A stretch of 64,000 nucleotides of DNA from NCBI GenBank assembly GCA_910578605.1, contig CAJTQG010000002.1:48150-112149 (forward strand), in the 5' to 3' direction. Source of the stretch: an uncultured Lachnospiraceae bacterium. Its GTDB lineage: Bacteria > Bacillota > Clostridia > Lachnospirales > Lachnospiraceae. Made by a program: the position numbers and the translations under genes. Shown piece by piece: positions 1 through 7,621 of this stretch. Each line of letters begins with the position of its first letter. The first letter of the stretch is position 1. The notes under the pieces were generated by a model that was given only the letters and a program-made list of their open reading frames with translations, had not been told where the DNA came from and ran no database searches.

Positions 1-1007
1 TCTACATATTTAAAGCGATTCTCAAATAAGCTCTCCGTGACAATGCTAGTTCCGTTTGACAATGCAAGCGCCACAGCTATTTGAGGCTGCATATCCGTAG
101 GAAATCCCGGGTAGGGCAATGTTTTTACGTGGGTGTTTTTTTGATACTCACAGCCAACGACACGCATCGCATCATCATATTCCTCCACTGTACATCCAAT
201 CTCTAGCAGCTTTGCAGCAATAGATTCTAAATGCTTAGGAATTACATTTCTAACCAAAACATCACCTTTTGTGGCCGCTGCCGCAAACATAAAGGTACCT
301 GCCTCAATCTGATCAGGAATCACAGCATATTCTGTTCCATGAAGCTTAGGAACACCATTGATACGAATTACATCGGTTCCTGCTCCTTTAATGTTAGCTC
401 CCATGCTGTTAAGCATATTGGCAACATCCACTATATGAGGCTCCTTTGCTGCATTTTCAATGATAGTTCTCCCTTGAGCCAAGGCCGCTGCCAGCATTAC
501 ATTAATCGTAGCACCCACCGTAACTACATCCATGTAAATATGGCTGCCCGCCAGCTGTTCTGCCTCTGTTATAATCATTCCATGTGCAATAAATACCTCT
601 GCCCCTAATGCTTTAAAACCTTTTATGTGTTGGTCAATGGGACGGCTTCCAATATTACATCCTCCAGGCAAAACCACCTCCGCCTTGTGAAAACGACCTA
701 ACAGAGCGCCAACTAAATAATAAGAACCACGAATTTTTCTAATATGTTCATAATCCACTCTTGTTGTTTGTATATTTTTTGCCTGAATTTTCACACAGTT
801 TGGGTTTACCCGCTCCACCATCACACCAATGGATTCAATTGCCTGTAATAATACACCAATATCCCTTACATCCGGCAAATTATCTATCATCACCGTCTCG
901 TCTGTCATAATAGCCGCCGCCAACAATGGCAAAGCTGCATTTTTTGCTCCGCTTATGGATACTTCTCCTCTAAGCGGACGACCACCTTTGATAATGTACT
1001 GCTCCAT
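1..1007 (-). CDS. murA: UDP-N-acetylglucosamine 1-carboxyvinyltransferase (5' part only)
   Basis: This cytoplasmic enzyme transfers enolpyruvate from PEP to UDP-GlcNAc, the first committed step of peptidoglycan synthesis. The start at 1007 follows an AGAGGTG ribosome site; the protein opens MEQYIIKGG. About 335 of the usual 415-430 residues are present, because the gene runs off the left edge. The GAKNAALP motif (near residue 20) and the loop GGCNIGSRPID are intact. Cys117 is the loop cysteine that fosfomycin alkylates in sensitive enzymes. Firmicutes often carry two paralogues (MurAA/MurAB), and which one this is cannot be settled here. It stands alone with its own upstream promoter. Confidence 0.95.
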   Translation of the reverse strand, partial: MEQYIIKGGRPLRGEVSISGAKNAALPLLAAAIMTDETVMIDNLPDVRDIGVLLQAIESIGVMVERVNPNCVKIQAKNIQTTRVDYEHIRKIRGSYYLVGALLGRFHKAEVVLPGGCNIGSRPIDQHIKGFKALGAEVFIAHGMIITEAEQLAGSHIYMDVVTVGATINVMLAAALAQGRTIIENAAKEPHIVDVANMLNSMGANIKGAGTDVIRINGVPKLHGTEYAVIPDQIEAGTFMFAAAATKGDVLVRNVIPKHLESIAAKLLEIGCTVEEYDDAMRVVGCEYQKNTHVKTLPYPGFPTDMQPQIAVALALSNGTSIVTESLFENRFKYV

Positions 1008-1108
1008 CTTGCACCTCTAACTAACAGTCATATGCCCTAATTTACAAGCATCTTAACCTTATGATATCAACATGTATACATAATTTCTCTCTTTTACTCA
1101 ACTTAATC

Positions 1109-1136
1109 ATTATAGCACAAAGATTTCTTTTGTAAA
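1109..1136 (-). promoter_or_regulatory. Sigma-A-type promoter for murA
   Basis: On the minus strand TTTACA and TATAAT are separated by 16 bp, about 100 bp upstream of the murA start. The rest of the 1008-1205 gap is AT-rich and I see no other signal in it. Confidence 0.55.
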
Positions 1137-1205
1137 TTCCTTTTTCATAAAATGCAAACAAATTCTTTGTATACATTTCTACACATATTTATTGATTATT
1201 GAAAC

Positions 1206-2648
1206 TTACTGAAGCAAACTTAAAGGATCTACTTGGGTTCCATTGACCAAAATTTCAAAATGAAGGTGAGGTCCTGTGCTGTCCCCTGTATTTCCACTCA
1301 AGGCAATTTTATCATATTGCTTCACTGTATCTCCCGCAGATACCAGCACACTGCTCAGATGGGCATATCGGGTATTGTTGCCATCTGGATGGGCAATCTC
1401 CACACAATATCCATAGGTTCCCCGCCATCCTGCTTGTACAACAGTTCCACCACAGGAGGCATAAATTGCCGTTCCCTGGCTGCATGCCCAGTCGATACCT
1501 TTGTGTACAGTTCCCCATCTCGCACCAAAAGTGGAGGAAATGGTTCCCATAGACAACGGTTTTACATAGGTTGGTTCCACCTGGGTTCCCACCTCTGTGA
1601 TTTGAGGCACTGCTTTTTTAATAATCTCCTCCTCTAATATATCAGAGCCATAACGAACACCATTTTTATAACGAACATTGGCAACTACCTTGCGCTTTCC
1701 CTTTTTCCCCTTTTGAATCACTTCCTGATAAGATGTATATTTTTTATCGTTTTCTACAAATTCTTCCTCTGCAGAATATTTTTCCGTGTATGACTCTTTC
1801 TTTGTGATAACCACATTTAAATCGGGCTCCATCACTGGTATTACCAATTCATCTCCAATATAAATGGTTGCCTCGTCATCTAGATACTCATTTAATTCCA
1901 TGATTTTTTCAATATTTGTGTCAAAATGCATGGCAATCCAATACATGGTATCTAGCGGCTCAATCTCATAGCGAATATGTCTTTCTTTTAATTTTGTCAA
2001 ACTCTCAAAAGCCTTGTCAACCGTTGTAAGCTGTGATTCCTCCACACACATTTCTACAACTTCCACATTTTCCTCAAAACACAAATTTTCCAACCCGCCT
2101 TTTGCGCTGTTAGATTTTGCCCCTACTGTGTAGGAGCTGTATTCACTGTTTTGATTCATTATCAACTCTAAAGAAAACTGCCCGTTTTTGTCATATTGGG
2201 AGGCAATGCGGTTTAACAGTTCAACCACTTCCTCCTTTGTCTCCAATATAACGGTCTCTCCGTCTATATTGATTACAAATGCATTTTTTTGTGTAGTAAC
2301 ATTGCACTCCTTTAACGTCTCATAAATTCTCTCCTCCAGAACCGTTTCTGTCACTACTTCATTCACTGCTTTATTCTGAGGATAAATCTCCAATTCCGGA
2401 TTCATGGACACTATCTGCCCTGCTTCCTTGTTCATGGAAAGACGTGCCTTTCTCATACAACACTTTGCCTGATATTCACTATCCACAACTCCTAGTGTTT
2501 TTCCGTTCACCACTACCATATAAAATCTTTGTTCCTTATGAACACTGTAAAACCACGGAAATACAAATACCATACACAAACAGATAATCAGTGATGCACC
2601 AATATACATCACCTTCATCTTTTGTGAATATTTTGTAAGTTTACGCAT
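1206..2648 (-). CDS. Membrane-anchored M23 metallopeptidase with LysM and G5-like domains
   Basis: 480 residues. A single N-terminal membrane segment lies at about 12-34, followed by an extracytoplasmic region. A LysM-like segment around 228-275 (YEIEPLDTMYWIAMHFDTN) is followed by a G5-like region at about 278-360. The C-terminal M23 domain (about 370-480) has the zinc and catalytic motifs HKGIDW and GPHLHFE. Proteins of this layout cut peptidoglycan cross-links or act as activators at the wall during division or sporulation, and the substrate here is unknown. The start at 2648 sits 4-5 nt after a strong TTGGAGGC ribosome site. The gene is monocistronic with a good promoter. Confidence 0.88.
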   Translation of the reverse strand: MRKLTKYSQKMKVMYIGASLIICLCMVFVFPWFYSVHKEQRFYMVVVNGKTLGVVDSEYQAKCCMRKARLSMNKEAGQIVSMNPELEIYPQNKAVNEVVTETVLEERIYETLKECNVTTQKNAFVINIDGETVILETKEEVVELLNRIASQYDKNGQFSLELIMNQNSEYSSYTVGAKSNSAKGGLENLCFEENVEVVEMCVEESQLTTVDKAFESLTKLKERHIRYEIEPLDTMYWIAMHFDTNIEKIMELNEYLDDEATIYIGDELVIPVMEPDLNVVITKKESYTEKYSAEEEFVENDKKYTSYQEVIQKGKKGKRKVVANVRYKNGVRYGSDILEEEIIKKAVPQITEVGTQVEPTYVKPLSMGTISSTFGARWGTVHKGIDWACSQGTAIYASCGGTVVQAGWRGTYGYCVEIAHPDGNNTRYAHLSSVLVSAGDTVKQYDKIALSGNTGDSTGPHLHFEILVNGTQVDPLSLLQ

Positions 2649-2693
2649 ACTGCCTCCAAGGATACTTTTTATACTTTTTTTATTCTATCCTTA

Positions 2694-2723
2694 ATCATAT
2701 ATGCAAAAGTACCTTTTCGTCAA
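2694..2723 (-). promoter_or_regulatory. Sigma-A-type promoter for the M23 peptidase
   Basis: On the minus strand TTGACG and TATGAT are separated by 18 bp, about 46 bp upstream of the start codon. Confidence 0.5.
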
Positions 2724-2805
2724 GTAAATATTACAAAACTATTACAATCTACTCCCTAAAATATTTGATTTTTTTCCTTAATTTTTTATTTTTACACAAA
2801 ATTTG

Positions 2806-4038
2806 TTACTCAATACAGTGCAGCCAATAGCCAAAATCCCCTTCTACCCCCTTCTGAGGCGGCATTTTAGCAAAATTCCCAAATCCAAAGAGAGCTGCTG
2901 CCATTTTTTCTCTGTCATGGTATACTCCTGGAACTCCAATGTAAAATTTTCCATCTGAATCCTTGGCAAATACTAAATACCGAAAATAATAATATCCATG
3001 CAAAACAAACGGATTTCCTGCAAACTCCCAACAATTTGACGGAAATCTTTCAAGATCGGAAAGCTGTATTTTTATTCCATTTAACACAGTGTCATTAAAA
3101 GGTATCTGGCATTTACAGTAAAGCTTTCGCCAATTTTGCCATAATTTTTCCAACTCCTTATACTCCTCCTGTTCTGAATCATTTTGAGAATATGACTCTG
3201 ATTTTGAAACGTCATCCTCCCCACTTTCCCTTTTTATTTCACTTTCCTTTATCTCACTGTTTTTTATTTCACTATTCTTTATCTCACTATCCTTTATCTC
3301 ATTGTCCTTTATTTCACTCTCTTTTAACTCGTTCTCTCTTATTTTGCTATTCTCCCCTGTCAATTCACAGGACTGCTCTGTCAACTCCTCCTGATTTACA
3401 TAATCCTCCAACAGTTGTACAATGGAGGATGTGTAATTTTCTTCTTTTTCCTGTTCTCCCTTTGCACTTGTTGTTTCACCACTCTCTATCATACCTTTTG
3501 CGCCTGTAGTATTTGTTGTATTTATACTTTCTCTTATATTATTATTTATATCTTCTTTTGTTTCTCCCATTTCATTTTTATCTATCATTTCTTCTGCATC
3601 TAAATGATTTTCTATATTGTTTTTTGTAAATTCCGACCAATTTGGACTTTCATTAACCCACAAAGAGGCAAGAAAATATTGACTTTCCGGTTTCCCCTCA
3701 TTTACAATTTGAATCCCTGCAGTCTGCTCCGCTTTAAATCCAGACTGCAGCACATTATCTGCTTCTGTCTCCAGATAAATCTCCATCACATTTCCCTTTT
3801 TTTGCATACAGTCCGCAGGAATACGACTCCACTGCTGCTCCTCTGTTACTAACATATATAATTGATAATTTTCTCCCATATCGCTGCGGGAACGCACACG
3901 AAAGTTCCCCTGCATTTTAACGTGGTTTCCTCTTTTTTCTACCTTTAGAAAACCAATATTTTGCTCCTTTTTTTCCTGATAATAGTTGTAAACATATGAA
4001 ATAAATCTTCTATAATCGTTCAATATAAAATTCCCCAA
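2806..4038 (-). CDS. Hypothetical protein with low-complexity acidic linker
   Basis: 410 residues with a TTG start at 4038, placed 8 nt after AAGGA. I recognise the general type (uncharacterised Lachnospiraceae proteins with conserved ends) but no function. The N-terminal part (about 1-130) looks like a small beta-rich module (KMQGNFRVRSRSDMGENYQLYMLV). The middle (about 135-300) is hydrophilic and low in complexity, including eight five-residue units of the SEIK type. The C-terminal part (about 300-410) is aromatic-rich and ordered (NPFVLHGYYYFRYLVF, IGVPGVYHDREKMAAALFGFG). There is no signal peptide or membrane helix, so it is probably cytoplasmic. It has no operon partner. Confidence 0.75.
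   Translation of the reverse strand: MGNFILNDYRRFISYVYNYYQEKKEQNIGFLKVEKRGNHVKMQGNFRVRSRSDMGENYQLYMLVTEEQQWSRIPADCMQKKGNVMEIYLETEADNVLQSGFKAEQTAGIQIVNEGKPESQYFLASLWVNESPNWSEFTKNNIENHLDAEEMIDKNEMGETKEDINNNIRESINTTNTTGAKGMIESGETTSAKGEQEKEENYTSSIVQLLEDYVNQEELTEQSCELTGENSKIRENELKESEIKDNEIKDSEIKNSEIKNSEIKESEIKRESGEDDVSKSESYSQNDSEQEEYKELEKLWQNWRKLYCKCQIPFNDTVLNGIKIQLSDLERFPSNCWEFAGNPFVLHGYYYFRYLVFAKDSDGKFYIGVPGVYHDREKMAAALFGFGNFAKMPPQKGVEGDFGYWLHCIE
3233..3352 (-). repeat. Eight 15-bp in-frame tandem repeats
   Basis: Eight degenerate 15-bp units inside the preceding gene encode a run of x-(S/N/K)-E-I/L-K type pentapeptides (KESEIK, KDNEIK, KNSEIK and so on). The units differ mainly at synonymous or D/N/E positions. 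The array is in frame and probably a variable-length charged linker. Confidence 0.85.
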
Positions 4039-4078
4039 TTGCGTTGTCCTTGTTTGTATCCTATGACTGCAATTGGGG
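4033..4078. repeat. 10-bp inverted repeat around the TTG start region
   Basis: The arms CCCCAATTGC (4033-4042) and GCAATTGGGG (4069-4078) are perfect complements with a 26-nt loop. In the minus-strand mRNA the TTG start lies in one arm and the AAGGA ribosome site in the loop, so the hairpin could limit translation. On the plus strand the second arm is followed by TTTTATT, so a terminator-like role is also possible. Confidence 0.5.
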
Positions 4079-4225
4079 TTTTATTCCATTTGATTGTAAT
4101 AATTTCTTCCTGAAAGCTTTAGAAAGCGGCATGTCCGTTTATGTATATAAAATCTAATCCTCTACTTTCTTCTATCTTCTATATTTTTCTATATTTATAA
4201 AGAAAATAAATATCACATAAAGTTA

Positions 4226-4255
4226 TTGTCCATCAATAATAGATAATGTTACAAT
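4226..4255 (+). promoter_or_regulatory. Likely promoter for the rubredoxin-GltB fusion
   Basis: TTGTCC and TACAAT are separated by 18 bp, about 75 bp before the start codon. The rest of 4079-4331 is AT-rich with no other recognisable element. Confidence 0.4.
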
Positions 4256-4331
4256 ATATAAATATACAGCAATAGGCAGCACTGATAAAATATAAATTTC
4301 ATTAATCATATATTAAGGAAGGTGAATACTC

Positions 4332-5765
4332 ATGAAAAGATTTATTTGTACTATCTGCGGTTACATTTATGAAGATGAACAAGCACCAAAGGAATGCCCG
4401 ATTTGTCATCAGCCTGGCTCAAGCTTCACCGAAGCCCCTTCTGAAACAGAAGACAATGACAGCCTGCCATTAAGCACAGCAAGTATTGCAAGGCATGATA
4501 CAACCGACAGCAATAACCATCACTTGGCAAATACATCAATGGATTTAAGCTATGAACCAAGCTTATACCGAATTGATAAATCTTGCCGTTATATGGAAGA
4601 AATCCATCAAATGGCAAAGACCGGAATGTCTATCAGCGGCGCTATGGGAACCACTATGGCAATGCCAAGCTGGGACGACATATTGATTTTGGGAGCACAA
4701 TTAAATCCACCGCCTCTTGATGAGGACGCTCCTGTAACTACAATGACTGTAATTGGCAAACATGCTAAAAAACCTATGATTTTAAATAATCCTGTATACA
4801 TTTCCCATATGTCATTCGGCGCCTTGTCCAAGGAAATCAAGATTGCCCTGGCAATAGGTTCTGCAATGGCAAAAACAGCCATGTGCAGCGGTGAAGGGGG
4901 AATCCTTCCCCAAGAGCGGGACGCTGCTCATAAATATATATTTGAGTACATACCTAACAAATATAGTGTAACAGACGAAAACCTTCGCAGAGCAGATGCC
5001 ATCGAAATCAAGATTGGGCAAGGAACAAAACCAGGCATGGGTGGTCATCTTCCAGGAGAAAAGGTCACAGAAGAGATTGCAAAGCTTCGGGGCAAAAAAA
5101 TGGGAGAAGATATACAAAGTCCAAGCAAATTTTCAGAGCTCAATTCCAAAGAAGATTTAAAAGCTATGGTAACAATGCTTCGAAACCGTTCTGACGGCAG
5201 ACCCATAGGCATCAAAATTGCTGCCGGGAGAATAGAAAGAGATTTAGAATTCTGTGTGTATGCAGAACCAGATTTTATCACTGTTGATGGAAGAGGCGGC
5301 GCAACAGGTTCTAGTCCCCTGTTTCTCCGTGAAGCCACTACCGTTCCAACCATTTATGCACTGCATCGGGCGAGAAAGTATTTAGATTCTGTCCATTCTG
5401 ACATCTCACTTGTGATTACTGGTGGCTTACGGGTATCCGCAGACGCAGCAAAAGCGCTTGCCATGGGTGCAGACGGAGTCGCTGTTGCAAGCGCCCCACT
5501 GATTGCGGCGGCGTGTCAACAATATCGAATCTGCGGCTCAGGAAATTGTCCTGTAGGCATTGCAACCCAGAACCCTGAACTTCGGGCAAGACTGAAAGTG
5601 GAGCAGGCAGCACAAAGAGTGGCAAATTATTTGAACGTAACTTTAGAGGAATTAAAAACATTTGCACGAATTACAGGTCATGCAAATGTACATGACCTAA
5701 ATGTGGATGATTTGATAACTATAAACCGAGAAATCTCTGAATTTACCAATATTCCACATGCATAA
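4332..5765 (+). CDS. Rubredoxin-like / glutamate synthase (GltB-type FMN domain) fusion
   Basis: 477 residues. The N-terminus is a rubredoxin-like iron site (FICTICGYIYEDE, then ECPICHQPG; four Cys within residues 5-25). After a polar linker comes a glutamate-synthase central/FMN domain from about residue 85 (NPVYISHMSFGALSKEIK, GEGGILPQE, GQGTKPGMGG, DGRGGATGSSP). The segment CRICGSGNCPVG-like near residue 400 supplies the clustered cysteines that bind 3Fe-4S in GltB. The N-terminal glutaminase domain of large GltB is missing, as in the short archaeal-type proteins. The family moves electrons to 2-oxoglutarate/glutamine chemistry, but the physiological reaction of this fused form is not established. 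No gltD is adjacent. The start follows AAGGAAGGTG. Confidence 0.85.
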   Translation: MKRFICTICGYIYEDEQAPKECPICHQPGSSFTEAPSETEDNDSLPLSTASIARHDTTDSNNHHLANTSMDLSYEPSLYRIDKSCRYMEEIHQMAKTGMSISGAMGTTMAMPSWDDILILGAQLNPPPLDEDAPVTTMTVIGKHAKKPMILNNPVYISHMSFGALSKEIKIALAIGSAMAKTAMCSGEGGILPQERDAAHKYIFEYIPNKYSVTDENLRRADAIEIKIGQGTKPGMGGHLPGEKVTEEIAKLRGKKMGEDIQSPSKFSELNSKEDLKAMVTMLRNRSDGRPIGIKIAAGRIERDLEFCVYAEPDFITVDGRGGATGSSPLFLREATTVPTIYALHRARKYLDSVHSDISLVITGGLRVSADAAKALAMGADGVAVASAPLIAAACQQYRICGSGNCPVGIATQNPELRARLKVEQAAQRVANYLNVTLEELKTFARITGHANVHDLNVDDLITINREISEFTNIPHA

Positions 5766-5835
5766 ATCAACACAGCTATATGTACACCTCATCCTGTGTT
5801 CCACTGGTGCAAAGCTGGTCTTTGACAACCAAATG

Positions 5836-6711
5836 TTATGCTGAAATCATATTGGTAAAACAATTGCTCAATCGTGCAAATTCTTCTAAAGTCAAGGCTT
5901 CTCCCCGCACACTTGGGGGGAAGCCTGCCTTTTCAATAGCCGCTGTAATTTGTTCTTTTGCAAAGGAAATATCCCCTGCGTTATTTAAACCATTCTGAAG
6001 CGTTTTTCTTCTCTGATTAAAGGATGCACGGATAATACGAAACAGCAGCTTCTCATCCTTCACATCCACAGCAGGCTTTTCATGCCTTTTCAGGCAAATT
6101 ACTGCCGAGCCAACTTTCGGTCTTGGCATAAAGCAGTTGGGGGGCACATTTGCCACAATCTGAGCATCAGCATAATAGCCAACAGCAAGAGTCAAGGCGC
6201 CATAATCCTTTGTTCCCGGCTGAGCCTGCATTCTCTGTGCCACCTCCTTCTGAACCATAATCGTAATAGAATCAATCGGCACATGGCTCTCAAAAAGTCC
6301 CATTACAATAGGTGTTGTAATATAATAAGGCAGATTTGCCACTACCTTTATAGGTCGGCCTCCATTTTTCTCTTCCACCAGCTTGGCAATATCCACCTTC
6401 AGAATATCATCATTTAATATTGTTACATTTTTATAATCTGCCAATGTATCATTCTCTAAAATGGGAATCAGTGCTTTATCCACCTCCACCGCAACTACTT
6501 CTCTTGCCTTCTCACACAAATACTGTGTCATAGTGCCGATGCCCGGTCCAATTTCTAACACAAAATCTTCCTTGCTCACAGCAGATGCCCCGATTATCTT
6601 TTCTAAGACATGAGTGTCAATTAAGAAATTTTGACCAAATTTTTTTTGAAATACAAAATCATACTTTTGCAGTATCTCTATTGTATTTTTAGGTATCCCT
6701 AATACTGCCAT
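5836..6711 (-). CDS. rsmA: 16S rRNA (adenine1518-N6/adenine1519-N6) dimethyltransferase
   Basis: This SAM-dependent enzyme dimethylates two adjacent adenines at the 3' end of 16S rRNA during late 30S assembly; its loss gives kasugamycin resistance. 291 residues from the ATG at 6711, which follows GGAAGGAAAGG; a TTG 15 nt upstream is a less likely start. Motifs: KKFGQNFL (near residue 22), the SAM-binding VLEIGPGIGT (about 50) and the catalytic NLPYYITTP (about 121). Length is normal. It lies 42 bp after tatD and downstream of metG, the same neighbours as in the Bacillus metS-yabD-ksgA region, and is probably co-transcribed with them. Confidence 0.96.
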   Translation of the reverse strand: MAVLGIPKNTIEILQKYDFVFQKKFGQNFLIDTHVLEKIIGASAVSKEDFVLEIGPGIGTMTQYLCEKAREVVAVEVDKALIPILENDTLADYKNVTILNDDILKVDIAKLVEEKNGGRPIKVVANLPYYITTPIVMGLFESHVPIDSITIMVQKEVAQRMQAQPGTKDYGALTLAVGYYADAQIVANVPPNCFMPRPKVGSAVICLKRHEKPAVDVKDEKLLFRIIRASFNQRRKTLQNGLNNAGDISFAKEQITAAIEKAGFPPSVRGEALTLEEFARLSNCFTNMISA

Positions 6712-6753
6712 TTCCTTTCCTTCCAATCTTTAACTTCTATAAACATGTGATGA

Positions 6754-7521
6754 TTACTTTATTTTATATAATCGCCTGGCATTTTCCTCTGTAATAGCTT
6801 CTACATCTTCGGGAGAAATATTTTTAATTTCAGCAATCTGTTCTATAATATAAGGTAAATTTAAAGAACTATTTCGCTCTCCTCTTAAAGGACTAGGCGA
6901 CAGATAAGGACAATCTGTCTCTAGCACCAACTGCTCAACAGGCATATATTTTACTACCTCTCTGAGCTTTTTCCCATTTGGAAAAGTAATGACACCACCG
7001 ATTCCTAAGAAGTATCCCATTTTTAAAAACTCTCTAGCCATCTCCACACTGTAAGAAAAGCAATGGATGACGCCTCCTATTTCCTGTGCCTGCAGCGCCT
7101 TCATCATATCCAATGTATCCTTTGCCCCGTCCCTGCTGTGAATAATCACTGGCTTATTCTTTTGTCTGGCAAGCTCCATTTGCCGCTCAAACCATAGCTT
7201 CTGTATTTGGGGTTCAGGCCTATCATAATGATAATCCAAGCCAATCTCTCCCAATGCCACAATTTTATCTTTTTCCAACAATTTTGAAAGCCATTTAAAG
7301 TTTTCTTCATCCAATTGCTCTGTCTCTGTGGGGTGCACGCCTACTGCACCATACACATAAGGATATTTCTCTGCCAGCCTGCACACCATTTGGTTTGAGG
7401 TGAGGGTGGAGCCAACATTTACAATGGTTCCCACCCCATTCTCTCCCATGCTGCCAAGAAGCTGTTCCCTGTCCTCATCAAATTGTACATCATCATAATG
7501 GGCATGTGTATCAAATATCAT
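6754..7521 (-). CDS. tatD: TatD family metal-dependent hydrolase (DNase-like)
   Basis: 255 residues, a TIM-barrel metallohydrolase of the TatD/YabD family. Visible metal and active-site motifs: DTHAHYDD at the N-terminus, GEIGLDYH near residue 92, HSRDG, HCFSY, and the closing ETDCPYLSP. Family members have 3'-5' exonuclease or deoxyribonuclease activity, and the in vivo role is unclear. The start at 7521 follows GAAAGGAT. It sits between metG and rsmA on the same strand with short gaps, consistent with a metG-tatD-rsmA operon. Confidence 0.93.
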   Translation of the reverse strand: MIFDTHAHYDDVQFDEDREQLLGSMGENGVGTIVNVGSTLTSNQMVCRLAEKYPYVYGAVGVHPTETEQLDEENFKWLSKLLEKDKIVALGEIGLDYHYDRPEPQIQKLWFERQMELARQKNKPVIIHSRDGAKDTLDMMKALQAQEIGGVIHCFSYSVEMAREFLKMGYFLGIGGVITFPNGKKLREVVKYMPVEQLVLETDCPYLSPSPLRGERNSSLNLPYIIEQIAEIKNISPEDVEAITEENARRLYKIK

Positions 7522-7621
7522 TTATCATATCCTTTCTTTCATGATATATCTCTTTTTTCTATCTTTAACCTCTCAGATATGAGGGCAAAGCTGACACAAA
7601 CAATGGATGCGAATTTCTCTT

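Noticed and set aside
231..1020. Plus-strand reading frames over the murA region
   Set aside because: They are antisense shadows; the minus strand encodes intact MurA with its cysteine loop.
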